Source of the DNA: Mesostigma viride
Taxonomy: Eukaryota; Streptophyta; Mesostigmatophyceae; Mesostigmatales; Mesostigmataceae
Assembly (NCBI GenBank): GCA_009746045.1
Contig: RPFO01000059.1
Coordinates: 2,676,568-2,740,567 of the forward strand
Reading direction: 5' to 3'
DNA length: 64,000 bases
Shown piece after piece: positions 20,811 through 30,847 of this stretch (position 1 is the stretch's first letter; every line of letters starts with the position of its first letter). A program made the translations under genes and the position numbers. The notes under the pieces were generated by a model. The model did not search any database, was not told the DNA's origin, and saw only the letters and a list, made by a program, of their open reading frames with translations.

Positions 20811-21229
20811 ACAACCATTTACCAAAACCCGTTTACTCCAGGAATAGAGGAAGGAAACACAACTACACTGCCGTGACCCAAGCCTAAATGTGTTAATTCA
20901 TTTAACACACGCCGAGTGCACACACGAGGGGTAGAACGTGCATAAATGGTCACCAACGGTCCAACACGCTCGGGCCGACATGGCCCTCGCCTACAGATGC
21001 ACGCTGGTCCACTACATCTACAGATGCACGCTGGTCCACTACATTCTACCAAAGGATCAGGACCACTAGTAAAGTACGCGGCGCGGCGCCCCAAAGGCAC
21101 CCAATGTACCACGGTACTGTTACGAGGACAATAGTGTCCCGGTAGGAGCTACACGTAAACCTAGGGACAACCGAGGCAAAAGACCTAATTTACGTCCGTA
21201 ACTACAACGAATTGTTACGCGACGTAACA
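20657..21229 (-). repeat. Gy-A 5' LTR (573 bp)
   Basis: Reads TGTTACGCCGCGG at 20657 to GCGACGTAACA at 21229 on the plus strand (TG..CA in both orientations). It has the same length as both LTRs of Gy-B. The PBS next to it (minus strand TGGTTCCGGAGGAA, one base from the LTR) is the same as in Gy-B. Confidence 0.93.
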
Positions 21230-22104
21230 CCTAGCTATATGTGTCAATTCATTAACACACTCACGCCGAGTGCCAACACGAGGGGTAGAACGTGCATAAA
21301 TGATCACCAACCGACGGTCCATCATGCTCGGGCCGACATGGCCCTCGCCTACAATTGCATAGATGCACGCCGGTCCACTACATTCTACCCGAAGGATAAG
21401 GACCACTACTAAAGTACGCGGCGCGACGCCAAATGCATCCAATGCACCACGGTACCGGGACAACAGTGTCCACCGGTAGAAGCTGCACGTAAACCTAGGA
21501 ACGACTGAGGCAAAGGACCTAATTTACGTCCGTAACTGTGACAGATTGTTACGCGACGTAACACCTCCCCCCCCCACAAAGGTAGGGAGCCCTCTCCCTA
21601 CGCACAGGGAGGAAACCAAAGGAGTAGGAATAACCTAACGCACCCAACACAAGTCCAGCACAATCGACAGACCATCCAAGGTACAAAGCACAAACATGTT
21701 ATAAACTCGGTTCCACCCCGAGTGGTGTAGGGTTCACCAGCACCAAGCCTGGTGTGAGGTTCCCCTAACTGCCTGGCACGGAGGCCTTGCCGGGACGGAC
21801 GGCACTGGGCAGGACACACAGAGTAAACAATGTTAACACCAAGGACCAAGAACGACCAACCAACTGGCCAGGTCATGAGGGCGACTCTATATACCGGAGG
21901 GACAACACCCTCAGGTCGGGCCTAAGGCCCTCTATCTAGTTGCCATCAGTCTGGTAGGTACCGCCAGAGGCCATCAGAACATCCAGATATGCATGGTAGT
22001 GAGCCACATCATCAGCAGTGTCATGCCTGTCTACCGTGAGGAACACATCGGCCCACACGCCGTCAGGAAAGAGGCCCAGGAAGGCCCAGTAGTACCGGTG
22101 CTGG
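21230..22104 (-). mobile_element. Gy-E: remnant of an older chromovirus (3' LTR part, 3' UTR, ORF3 end)
   Basis: 21230-21562 is a diverged LTR portion ending at a TGTTACGCGACGTAACA edge, followed by the polypurine tract (plus strand CCTCCCCCCCCCCAC) and a 3' UTR. 21943-22104 encodes, on the minus strand, the C-terminal end of ORF3 (ending with a DVLM/YQTDG-like tail as in Gy-B). It is cut on the right by the Gy-D LTR at 22105 and on the left by Gy-A at 21229. It is the most diverged copy here, as expected for the oldest layer. Confidence 0.85.
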
Positions 22105-22412
22105 TGTTACGTCGCGTAACAATCTGTCACAGTTACGGACGTAAATTAGGTCCTTTGCCTCAGTCGTTCCTAGGTTTACGTGTACTAAGCTTGTACCGGT
22201 GGGCACTGTTGTCCCGGTACCGTGGTGCATTGGATGCATTTGGCGTCGCGCCGCGTACTTTAGTAGTGGTCCTTATCCTTCGGGTAGAATGTAGTGGACC
22301 AGCGTGCATCTGTGCATTTGTAGGCGAGGGCCATGTCGGCCCGAGCATGCTGGACTGTTGGTGATCATTTATGCACGTTCTACCCCTCGTGTTGGCACTC
22401 GGCATGTGTTAA
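22105..22412 (+). repeat. Gy-D 5' LTR, first piece
   Basis: Starts TGTTACGTCGCGTAACA and runs to the TTAA at 22409-22412, where Pb-1 entered. It continues at 25723-25738 (TGAATTGACATATAGC) and 58748-58972. It is inverted relative to the Gy-E LTR at 21230-21562 and shares that copy's diverged variant bases (AATCTGTCACAG), so the two can pair as an inverted repeat with a spacer of about 540 bp. Confidence 0.88.
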
Positions 22413-22424
22413 CCCTTAAATGGT

Positions 22425-22450
22425 ACTCAGTCCGATTTGAAGGACTGAGT
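22425..22450. repeat. Pb-1 left subterminal hairpin
   Basis: ACTCAGTCC (22425-22433), 8-base loop, GGACTGAGT (22442-22450). A likely transposase-binding site; the same arms recur at the right end. Confidence 0.85.
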
Positions 22451-22724
22451 TTTTCTCAGTCCTAAAAATCGTACCGAGTTTGTGGCAGAACTAGCTATAA
22501 TTCTAGCAAACTTTTGAATATTCTGTTTGGACCAACTTCGAGATCTAGATTTGTACTTTTACGTACACCCCTGGTTTACTACTTTTGGACACCTGGACAG
22601 GGAGCTATGAACAGAAATATCCAGGGGGGTACCCTGGTCCAAAGGTAACTTTGGGCGCGAAAAAAATGACCAAAACGAGCCAAAACGACGAAGACCGCGA
22701 AAACGACGAGTAACGACGGCAGCC

Positions 22725-25092
22725 ATGGCGTCGCCTCCCGGTGGCGCGCAGTCAGGATTTTTGCTCAGACGTGGAATTAAGCTTTCGGTACCACCGGCTA
22801 TATTCGGTGCTGGCTGGGCATTGGAGAATTTCGGGGGAAATCATGCTACTGTGCGCATTCCTGGGTCTGTTGTGTCGCTGAACCGCGCATGCACTCTCGC
22901 GAAATGTCTTTTCGAGGGTGATCCAAAGAAATACGACTTCACCAAGGCGCAGGTTTATCAGTGGAAGGTCGCCGAGGCTGCAGGCTCGGCAGATGTTGAC
23001 GGTGGTGATGAGAATGATGGCGATGCCGCAGTGCAGGATGATGTTGACGACGGTGGGGTGTCGGGGGGTGCCGACGACGAATCTGACCCCTCCTCAGCTA
23101 GCGATGGCGACAGCGAGGATATTTCGGTTTTCCCGGTCAGGAAGCGTGCCAAGCGCAAGGCTGGCAATTCGGCCAGAGCACCGGCACGCCAGAATCCACC
23201 CAGAAGGCGTCGGCTGCAGCCACTCCGTGCTCCTGATGACGATGACAACTCCGAAGCCAGCGCTGACGAGGACAATGACGCCGAGGTGCCAGACCTGGTC
23301 GAGACCGACGATGAGGACGAGCCTGATGATGGTGCCGCTGGACGTCATGCTCGGCAGGATGGTGGCTGGATTTTCGGAAACGGCAAGCCTGAGGATGGAA
23401 TTCTGCCCGAGATACCTGCGCCTGCGTTTGACAGCAAGGCGACATACAAGAACATTCCCGGCCGTGCGCACAAGTTCAGTCCTCTCGACCTGTTTCTTCT
23501 GTTCTGGGATGTCAAGACTGTGCTCGAGCCCATCGTCGCTGAGACCAACCGGTATGCTGATCAAGAAGCGAGCTGCTGGCAAGCCTGGAGCTCGGGAATG
23601 GACACCTCTCACTATCAACGAGCTCGGCAAGTTTCTGGGCATCATCATCACAATGTCGCTGCTGCGTTTGCCTGCCAGGTCAGACTACTTTTCTGGGCTG
23701 CCCATGGGCGCTGCAGATCCTGCCAACCTGCAGCACATCATGCCTCGGATGAGGTTTGATCAGATTTGCCGCTTTCTCCATTTCAGGAACACTGCAGACC
23801 GCCCTGAGAACCGCCACTCTCGTGAGTGGAGGCTCTTCCAGTTCCTGCAACTGGAGGAGATTCTCAACAAGGCGTACAAGCATTACTTCGTGCCAGGGGA
23901 TCAGGCTGCCATCGACGAGCGCTCCATCTCGACGCGGCACAAGCTGTGCCCCATCCGGTGCTATAACCCGACCAAGCCCTCCCCGTTCCACATCAAGCAG
24001 TATTGCATCTGCGACTGGCCCACTGGCTACCTCTACCACGCACACACCTACGACAAGCTGCCCGAGGACCAGCACACGTTCAAGATCACCAAGATGCTGG
24101 CGGGCATGCTGCCGCACCCGTGCAGGATCGCCACTGACCGCTTCTACACCAGCCGTGACATGCTGGAGGAGCTCCACGACGTGCAGGGCCACCAGGTCGT
24201 GGGCACCATCATGCCCAACAGGCGCGGGCTTCCCTTCACGGAGGTCAAGGACCTGCTGGGGCGCAGGCCGGAACAGGGGGAGTATGCGTGGGCTGTCAAC
24301 GAGGATGGGCTCACCCTGACCGCGTGGCAGGACAGGAAGACGGTGTGGATGGCGTCCAAGGGGGTCCCGCTTACCGAGGTGGAGGTCAGCCGCCACGGGG
24401 GCCGCGACATGCGCATCACGGTGCCTGCCCCAAGCCTGGTGCCGATCTACTGGGGGGTCTACAAGGCGGTGGACCTGCAGGACCAGTTCGGGGCTGAATA
24501 CCCCGTGCAGGATGCGCTTGTGACACGCATCTGGTGGCACCGGGCAGCGACCGCCCACCTGGCCAACTCGGTCACCAATGCATTTATCCTGCACAAGCTC
24601 ATCCGCGCTGGTCGCGCTGACATGTACAGCCATGCTGGCTTCTTGAGCGAGCTGGCCCGACAGCTGGTCAGCAACCAGTGGACAGGCGGCAGGGTGACTC
24701 TCCTCGCCACGCCACCTATCCGCCAGCCTGGGATCAGCGGCCGCCTCACTGGCACCCACCTGGAGCCAGAGCGCATCCCCTTCGTGGAGCAGGCCCAGTG
24801 CGTGGTGTGCACGGTGGAGAAGGTGCGCAAGCGCACCAGCTTCTGGTGCAAAGACTGCGACGCGGCGCTGTGCGTGGGTGCCTGCTGGAACGTGTACCAC
24901 TCGGGGGCGCTGACCGGCCTGGACGGGGGCGACCGCAAGCAGCGCGCCCAGCAGCCGCTCACGAGCCGCAGCGCGGCTGGCAGGGCATGGGCTGAGGCCA
25001 ACGGGCGCACCACGAGGGCGGCAGAGGGTGCTGGCCTGCTGGGCGGGTCCGCGAGGCGCCGTGCTCTGAAGAGCAAGAGGCGCTCCTCGTAG
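22725..25092 (+). pseudogene. Pb-1 piggyBac transposase with one frameshift
   Basis: ATG 22725. The N-terminus is acidic and low-complexity (D/E/S-rich), followed by the DDE_Tnp_1_7 catalytic domain and a C-terminal cysteine-rich domain. Catalytic Asp codons at 23914-23916 (AAIDERS), 24136-24138 (ATDRFYTS) and 24472-24474 (KAVDLQDQF), all in one frame, match the piggyBac DDD triad. The Cys-rich end CVVC-x11-WCKDC-x4-LCVGAC-x4-YH is the family's target-binding finger. The frame changes by one base near 23565 (NRYADQ into KKRAAGKPG). Otherwise it is open to TAG 25090-25092. Unless the indel is an error, the copy is dead. A related gene is in Pb-2. Confidence 0.92.
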
Positions 25093-25673
25093 ATGGTAGC
25101 CCTAAAGCTGTAGTGGGTCACCTTATAGGGCTAGACCTTTGCTTACCGGCGCCGCGCGCGCGCGTGTTTATGCTGGCACATGTGTGTATGTTTTATGGCA
25201 TAGTGTCTTGTGCCGACACCTGGGCTTGATAATTTTGTGCATTTGTGTGTCTTGCCATATGTTTATGCCATGCACAGGGAATACATATTTTGATTGGTTT
25301 GCTAGCAAATTGTAGCAAAAAAACTCAGTCCTATTTTTAGGACTGAGTCACTTTTGACGTTTTGCTAGCTGGCGTGTGGAGCTTTGTAACATTTCATGAA
25401 GTCAGTGTTCCTATGCCATTCCTAGGATTATTTCCATCTGCCTTTGAAATTTCAGGGCCAACAACATTGTAAAACAACCACTGATGCATTATATACATGT
25501 CAAATCCCATTTTTCCGTACCCCCCTGGGGTGTGCGCTATTTATAGCACCCAAAAGTAACTGATTTGGGACTAGTGACCTATCCCCCATGAAAATCAACA
25601 TATATGCATGCTTGGTACCAAGGGATAGCCAGAAATTGTTTTTGGGCCATGAGAAGCATAGGTGCAAAGATGT

Positions 25674-25705
25674 GCAACTCAGTCCGATTTTTAGGACTGA
25701 GTTGC
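25674..25705. repeat. Pb-1 right subterminal hairpin
   Basis: Perfect 12-bp arms, GCAACTCAGTCC and GGACTGAGTTGC, around an 8-base loop, 13 bp from the right end of the element. Confidence 0.88.
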
Positions 25706-25820
25706 TACCATTTAAGGGTTAATGAATTGACATATAGCTGTTACGTCTCAGATTTCTACCGCCACCTCTACCTCTACCTGGCCTGATGCTACCTAAACTA
25801 GTAAGGCCGCCTCTAGTTAA

Positions 25821-27173
25821 CCCATGGTCCGCTAGGCCTTTTTTGGCACTTTTTGACCCCTGAAAATGAAAAAAATCATAACTCACAGACTACAACTCCA
25901 AATACCCTCAACCCAGGTGCCAGGAATATCTACACTTCAAGGGCTTTCAGAATATGCAATAACATCTTGAGTCCAGCAAGTAGTTTGGAAGATATTAGCT
26001 GTCAAAGTTGTCTAAAAGACGATCTTTTTCAGGCAAGAAAAAGTGAACCTACCCCTATAATCTAGAGCAGGGTTTCAAACATCATTTTAATGATTGGATA
26101 ATTTCAATTGATAGTCCAGGGGTCCCCAACCAAGGGGGGTGCACTCAGAAATGCATTCTGACCATGGCACCACGCTCATATTGACACATGGGTATGCCGT
26201 CAATACGCGCTTGTAAAAAGGTCTTTATGGCATGCAACACAAATATGCAGTATAACAAGCAACAAAAGACAGCCAAAAGTGCTGGAATACAAACACGTTG
26301 CCTACCTGCACTAACGGAATGATATACTCCAAAGACATGCCACAAACTGGGCACTTTCAGGGCTAATACCACCCTCTACAGCAGGTATGGAAGCTTGCTG
26401 AACGGTGCACTAATAAACTCGTGAAATGTAATGGATGGAAGACGTATTCCGCTGCAAACAACACGCAAAAACGTGGCCGTACCTGGCTCGATCACGACCT
26501 TTCCGGATTCTGCTGGCCGGGACCCTCATATCTCACACATACTAATGCTATACAGGCATAGGCCGCCATATCCGCATCATGCATGCATCTGCCATGATTA
26601 CCAGGTTGATGCTCCGTGCATAGATGGCCTATAAACGCATCCGCAGGCCCAGGAAATGGTGCAGCGGATGTCCCGTAATAAACAGGATGCTCGGGCTGGC
26701 GCAGACTGCCCGGCCATAAGGAGAAAATCGAAATACGATACGCTATGGCCCATCTGGCACTGACGACCAAGAAGGCAGTATTTCCCCACCTGTATTTTCC
26801 CAATCCTGAAAATCTGGCCATGCCTGACTTACGAAAATCACGCATCACCATTCTGAGCAACATTCTGAACCGTTTCTAGCCGCGAGACGCAAAATTTCCT
26901 TGCTAACGGCACGTTGGCAGCCATATCTCGTTACGCGCGCGCGCGAGTGAAAATTTCCCGCCAAAGTCACGTGATAATTTCCTTTCCTGGGCTATATTTT
27001 ACAGGCTATGGCGAATTACCCCCCCAACCCTATACTTTTTCTGAATGCTCACGAGTTCCTGGACACGTTGGACCACTTGCTGCCGTCACATCTGGCGCGG
27101 CGCTCCCGGAAATTCGCGAAATGTGACGGGTACCAAAACTGGGTGCTGTAGCACCCAGTTTACGGACTATGGG
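25821..27173. mobile_element. Tt-1: TTAA-flanked non-autonomous DNA transposon (1,353 bp)
   Basis: TTAA at 25817-25820 and 27174-27177. Ends CCCATGGTCCG and, inverted, CCCATAGTCCG. A hairpin with 12-bp arms (AAACTGGGTGCT, 27136-27147, and its complement, 27150-27161) lies 12 bp from the right end, the same architecture as Pb-1. No transposase; short ORFs inside show no family features. Probably mobilised by a piggyBac-type transposase. Confidence 0.85.
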
Positions 27174-27540
27174 TTAAACCCCTAGCGAAAGACGAACGAG
27201 ACGATCCAGATCTCAGTGCATTAACGTAAGTATTACTATAATACGCCATAAGCCATTTACACAACCCGTTTACTCCAGGAATAGAGGAAGGAAACACAAC
27301 TACACTGCCGTGACCCAAGCCTATATGTGTTAATTCATTTAACACACGCCGAGTGCACACACGAGGGGTAGAACGTGCATAAATGGTCGCCAACGGTCCA
27401 ACACGCTCGGGCCGACCTGGCCCTCGCCTCCAGATGCACGCTGGTCCACTACATTCTACCAAAGGGTGACCACTAATAAAGTACGCGGCGCGGCGCCCAA
27501 AGGCACCCAATGTACCACAGTACTGTTACGAGGACAATAG

Positions 27541-28113
27541 TGTTACGCCGCGGATATCTACCTCCGCCTCTACCTCTAATGGGCCTGATACTACCTAAAC
27601 TGGTCAGGCCTCCTCTACTCAACCCTCTGGCGAAAGACGAACGTGACGGAGCTGATCTCAATGCATTAACGTAAGTGTTACTATAATACGCCATACAACC
27701 ATTTATCAAAACCCGTTTACTCCAGGAATAGAGGAAGGAAACACAACTACACTGCCGTGACCCAAGCCTATATGTGTTAATTCATTTAACACACGCCGAG
27801 TGCACACACAAGGGGTAGAACGCGCATAAATGGTCACCAACGGTCCAACACGCTCGGGCCGACATGGCCCTCGCCTACAGATGCACGCTGGTCCACTACA
27901 TCCACTGATGCACGCTGGTCCACTACATTCTACCACAGGATCAGGACCACTAGTAAAGTACGCGGCGCGGCGCCCAACGGCACCCAATGTACCACAGTAC
28001 TGTTACGAGGACAATAATGTCCCGGTAGGAGCCTAAACGTAAACCTAGGGACAACCGAGGCAAAAGACCTAATTTACGTCCGTAACTACAACGAATTGTT
28101 ACGCGACGTAACA
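27541..28113 (-). repeat. Gy-B 3' LTR (573 bp)
   Basis: TGTTACGCCGCGG to GCGACGTAACA on the plus strand, the same length as 37761-38333 and apparently almost identical, implying a recent insertion. It contains a truncated copy of the ORF0 start and tandem-like CAGATGCACGCTGGTCCACTACAT units (about 27879-27925). Confidence 0.93.
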
Positions 28114-28482
28114 CCTCCCCCCCCACAAAGGTAGGGAGCCCTCTCCCTACGCACAGGGAGGAAAACAAGGGGTAGGAAACCTAATGCACCCAGCACACAC
28201 TAACACAGTCAGCAGGCCATCCAAGATACAAGGCACCAATAGTTCACACGGTCTCCACCACCACGCCTGGAGGTGTAGGGTTAGCCAGCACCAAGCCTGG
28301 TGGTAGGTTCCCCTAACTGCCTGGAACAAAGTCCTTGCCGGGGGGAACGGCACTGGGCAGGACACACAGAGTAAACCAATCAGCACCAAGGACCAAGAAC
28401 GACCAGTCAACTGGCCAGAACATGAGGGCGACTCTACATACCGGAGGGACAACACCCTCAGGTCGGGCCTAAGGCCCTCTAT
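28114..28482 (-). other. Gy-B 3' UTR with polypurine tract
   Basis: The plus strand CCTCCCCCCCCACAAAGG (28114-28131) is, on the element strand, a G-rich polypurine tract directly before the 3' LTR. The rest to the ORF3 stop has no ORF. The inverted motif AGGGAGCCCTCTCCCT (28134-28149) can form a short hairpin. The same 3' UTR occurs in Gy-C (38433-38803) and Gy-E. Confidence 0.75.
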
Positions 28483-30771
28483 CTAATGGCCATCCGTCTG
28501 GTAGGTACCACGGGAGGCCAGCAGGACATCCAGGTAAGCCTGGTAGTGAGACACATCCTCAGCATTGTCGTGCCTATCTACAGTGAGGAAAACATCGGCC
28601 CACACGCCGTCAGGGAAAAGTCCCAGGAAGGCCCAGTAGTACCTATGCTGTGTAAGAACGACCTGGCCCCGGGCCCAGTCCAGGAAACCGCAGGCAAAGA
28701 GGCGTAGGAAAGGCTCTACCGCGATCAGGCAGAGAGCCCGAAGGAGCAGGCGATGATACCGGATCCGAGGGCGCATACCCGTCGGGAAAAACAGATCTAC
28801 CAGGGGCTCCACGTTGGACGGCCACAACCGGATGTGCCGAATCTCGCGGGAACGCCACCGGCGGGCACACTGTCGCGACCCGAACGTCTCAAGGTAGTCG
28901 CTAGCCCGGGGAGGAGGATGACCCCGAGAGTCCAAACCCTGGCCCGGGATGGGCGCTGGACGACGGGCATCCCACTCTAGGATGGGCTGAAGGACGGTGC
29001 TGTACGTGGCACCCGGCACCGCAGGAAAATCTACCGTAAGAGCATCTGAGGCCATAATGCCCAGAGGCGGAGGGTAGGCCCACTGGAACCCGCCGTAGGT
29101 GTCCAAGTCATTGTGGCGCCGCGCCCAGCGGTACAGGACGCGCCGAACCAGGATCTCACCCTGGAACACCGGATCAGCCAAAATAACCATGTCGAAAGGA
29201 GGCCGATCAGTCTCAACTGGTAGGTTACGGTCCCGCGGCGCCCGACACACCTGGGAGAACCCGTAGGACATGGGCGAAATGGCCAGCTCGGCGGAGGCGC
29301 GCGGCAGGTCACACTGGCGGCAAGCGAGCGCAGACATACCATACCCGAAGACAGGCGTGTCGCGCGACTCCGGAGTCGCATGCACCACAGAAGGGGCCCG
29401 ATCCCGATCGCCCTCTGACAACTCCCGAAGGGAATCGGCAGCGCGGGTGGCGCGCGGGTCAGAGCCACTGGACCGAACAACCGCAGCCAAAGACCGCGGG
29501 GCCGAAGGGGCAGGGGCCGACGAAGGGGTAGGAACCGGCACAGGCGCAGAAGGTGCCGGTACAACAGGGGGCCGCGTCGGACCCGAGGCCGCAGGGGGTC
29601 GCGACGGACCCGCCTCCGCAACTGGCGCGCCGGTCTCTGGGGGTGGAGCACCACCAGGCCACATGTTGAAAATAGGACCCGTGGGGACAGGCAATCCGGC
29701 ATACGACTGGTTACCGTCCAAGCTCCAGTCAGGCACCGGGATCCTCTGCGGAGGACCGCCCTCCCAAAGCCTGGGAAGACCGCCCGGGTCGCTGAAGAAA
29801 CCCCGCGAGGGCGGCGCTGACGTGGTGGGCGGCTCGGACGCGGCGGCGGCGGGCGCTGCCACTGGGACGGCGGACTCGCGCCGAGGCGCAGGTACGTCAG
29901 TAGCAGGCGCAGCGGTAGCCGAAGGCGTAGGAGCTGCAGCACCAGAGGGAACCGTAGACGCCGAGGCGACCGAAGGGGAAGGGGGCACAGCTGCAACAGA
30001 CACCCCACCTGGCGTGGCTGGAGCGTGCGCCTGGGCCGCCATGAAGGCCCCGAAGGCCGCCGTCAGGGACTGGATCTGCGCCTGCATCGCAGAAACTGTC
30101 GCCGCAAGAGGATCAGGCTCACGACCAGAGCCCGAAGGGGTAGGCTCCACCGATGCGCACAGGACCGACCTCGGTGAAGACGGGACAGGGGAAGGCGCCG
30201 ACACTGAAGAGGAGGACGCCGCAGGGGAGGCCGAATACTCAGGGGAATACTGCGCCTCTACCGGCGCGTCCGTAGGGGTAGGGTCGCCAAATCCTACACC
30301 CGCGTTCTGGTCTGCTATCTCCATAAACTCTACGGCCCGTAACAGGTCGCAGGGGTTCTCATCCAGCTCCGCATCACCCTCGGCAGGAAGCCAGGGGAAC
30401 ACATCCCGTAGGCAGGAGCGGCCCACAGGGGTAGAAAGGTAGGAAAACACCCTGGGGCACTGGAGAATCGCAGCTATCTGTCCCAGGGCTGGACAGCTGG
30501 AGCCACATTCTAGCAAACAGTGGCCGGCATCGTCAAATCCGTGCAAAACAAGCTGATGCGGTTCAGCAGGGGAAGGACCGTACCACGTGACCCCGAAGAG
30601 AGCCGCCCTGACTATGCCCGCATGCTGGGCCTGGAGGGCCGGATGCACGACGCCACCCGGGAAACTAGACCGTGACACCCAACGGCCCGGAAGGGCCTCG
30701 AAGTACAGCTCAGGGTCCGGTAGGGGCAGGGACGGCAGCGGGCTCTCAGCCGGAGGGGTAGGCTCTGACAT
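28483..30771 (-). CDS. Gy-B ORF3, large protein of unknown function in the env position
   Basis: 762 residues from ATG 30771 (MSEPTPPAES); Gy-C starts at the equivalent ATG (MADPTPPSES), and the upstream in-frame Cys-rich stretch is not needed. It begins 77 bases after the pol stop. Three parts: a conserved N-terminal domain of about 150 residues (PELYFEALPGRW, FDDAGHCLL, CPRVFSYLSTPVG, FPWLP); a long P/A/S-rich middle with a short coiled-coil-like segment (TVSAMQAQIQSLTAAFGAF); and a conserved C-terminal domain of about 260 residues (SPMSYGFSQVCRAP, WAYPPPLGIMASDA, ARRWRSREIRHIRLWPS, RYYWAFLGLFPDGVWAD). I see no signal peptide, furin-like site or certain transmembrane anchor, so it is not a typical envelope. 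I recognise no family. Conservation of both ends in Gy-C and of the end in Gy-E argues for a real function. Confidence 0.72.
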   Translation of the reverse strand: MSEPTPPAESPLPSLPLPDPELYFEALPGRWVSRSSFPGGVVHPALQAQHAGIVRAALFGVTWYGPSPAEPHQLVLHGFDDAGHCLLECGSSCPALGQIAAILQCPRVFSYLSTPVGRSCLRDVFPWLPAEGDAELDENPCDLLRAVEFMEIADQNAGVGFGDPTPTDAPVEAQYSPEYSASPAASSSSVSAPSPVPSSPRSVLCASVEPTPSGSGREPDPLAATVSAMQAQIQSLTAAFGAFMAAQAHAPATPGGVSVAAVPPSPSVASASTVPSGAAAPTPSATAAPATDVPAPRRESAVPVAAPAAAASEPPTTSAPPSRGFFSDPGGLPRLWEGGPPQRIPVPDWSLDGNQSYAGLPVPTGPIFNMWPGGAPPPETGAPVAEAGPSRPPAASGPTRPPVVPAPSAPVPVPTPSSAPAPSAPRSLAAVVRSSGSDPRATRAADSLRELSEGDRDRAPSVVHATPESRDTPVFGYGMSALACRQCDLPRASAELAISPMSYGFSQVCRAPRDRNLPVETDRPPFDMVILADPVFQGEILVRRVLYRWARRHNDLDTYGGFQWAYPPPLGIMASDALTVDFPAVPGATYSTVLQPILEWDARRPAPIPGQGLDSRGHPPPRASDYLETFGSRQCARRWRSREIRHIRLWPSNVEPLVDLFFPTGMRPRIRYHRLLLRALCLIAVEPFLRLFACGFLDWARGQVVLTQHRYYWAFLGLFPDGVWADVFLTVDRHDNAEDVSHYQAYLDVLLASRGTYQTDGH

Positions 30772-30847
30772 GACGGCTGCGGAGGGGAGGGGACAACCAA
30801 CCACCCGTCGACAGCAGACATAACATAAGAGAGGAGAAGGCCTACAA

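Larger units (their letters stand above)
6565..21229 (-). mobile_element. Gy-A: Ty3/gypsy chromovirus, split by Co-2
   Basis: Minus-strand element with a 573-bp 5' LTR at 20657-21229, then ORF0, the hybrid-binding-domain ORF, gag, PR, RT, RNase H and part of INT. Co-2 (8914-17036 plus the TAAGA duplication) interrupts it in the linker between PR and RT. The integrase stops at 6565, so the C-terminal INT, ORF3 and 3' LTR lie outside the window or were displaced by Co-1. The first five bases past the LTR are CCTAG (21230-21234), the expected target duplication, inside an older LTR (Gy-E). Nucleotide identity to Gy-B is very high over the shared parts. Confidence 0.9.
22413..25718 (+). mobile_element. 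Pb-1: piggyBac element (3,306 bp)
   Basis: Flanked by TTAA at 22409-22412 and 25719-25722. Terminal inverted repeats start CCCTTAAATGGTA at both ends. Inside each end is a strong hairpin with arms containing ACTCAGTCC around an 8-base loop (22425-22450; 25674-25705; a third at 25323-25348). It carries one transposase gene. The untranslated 5' stretch 22453-22724 has a CCAGG...CCTGG motif (about 22621-22640) shared with Pb-2. The 3' stretch 25093-25718 holds the hairpins and no ORF. Confidence 0.95.

Noticed and set aside
21212-21463. Short ORFs in both orientations in LTR sequence
   Set aside because: Products of LTR sequence; apart from ORF0 they are not kept in frame between copies.
23680-24900. 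406-residue minus-strand ORF
   Set aside because: Antisense to the piggyBac catalytic domain, whose motifs are clear on the plus strand.
26492-26863. 123-residue ORF in Tt-1
   Set aside because: No transposase motif or other support; left as non-coding.
29270-30442. 390-residue plus-strand ORF (and its equal at 39682-40800)
   Set aside because: Antisense shadow of ORF3 in GC-rich P/A/S-coding sequence; no family features.
28483-30771. Retroviral-type envelope
   Set aside because: No signal peptide, cleavage site or clear membrane anchor in ORF3.
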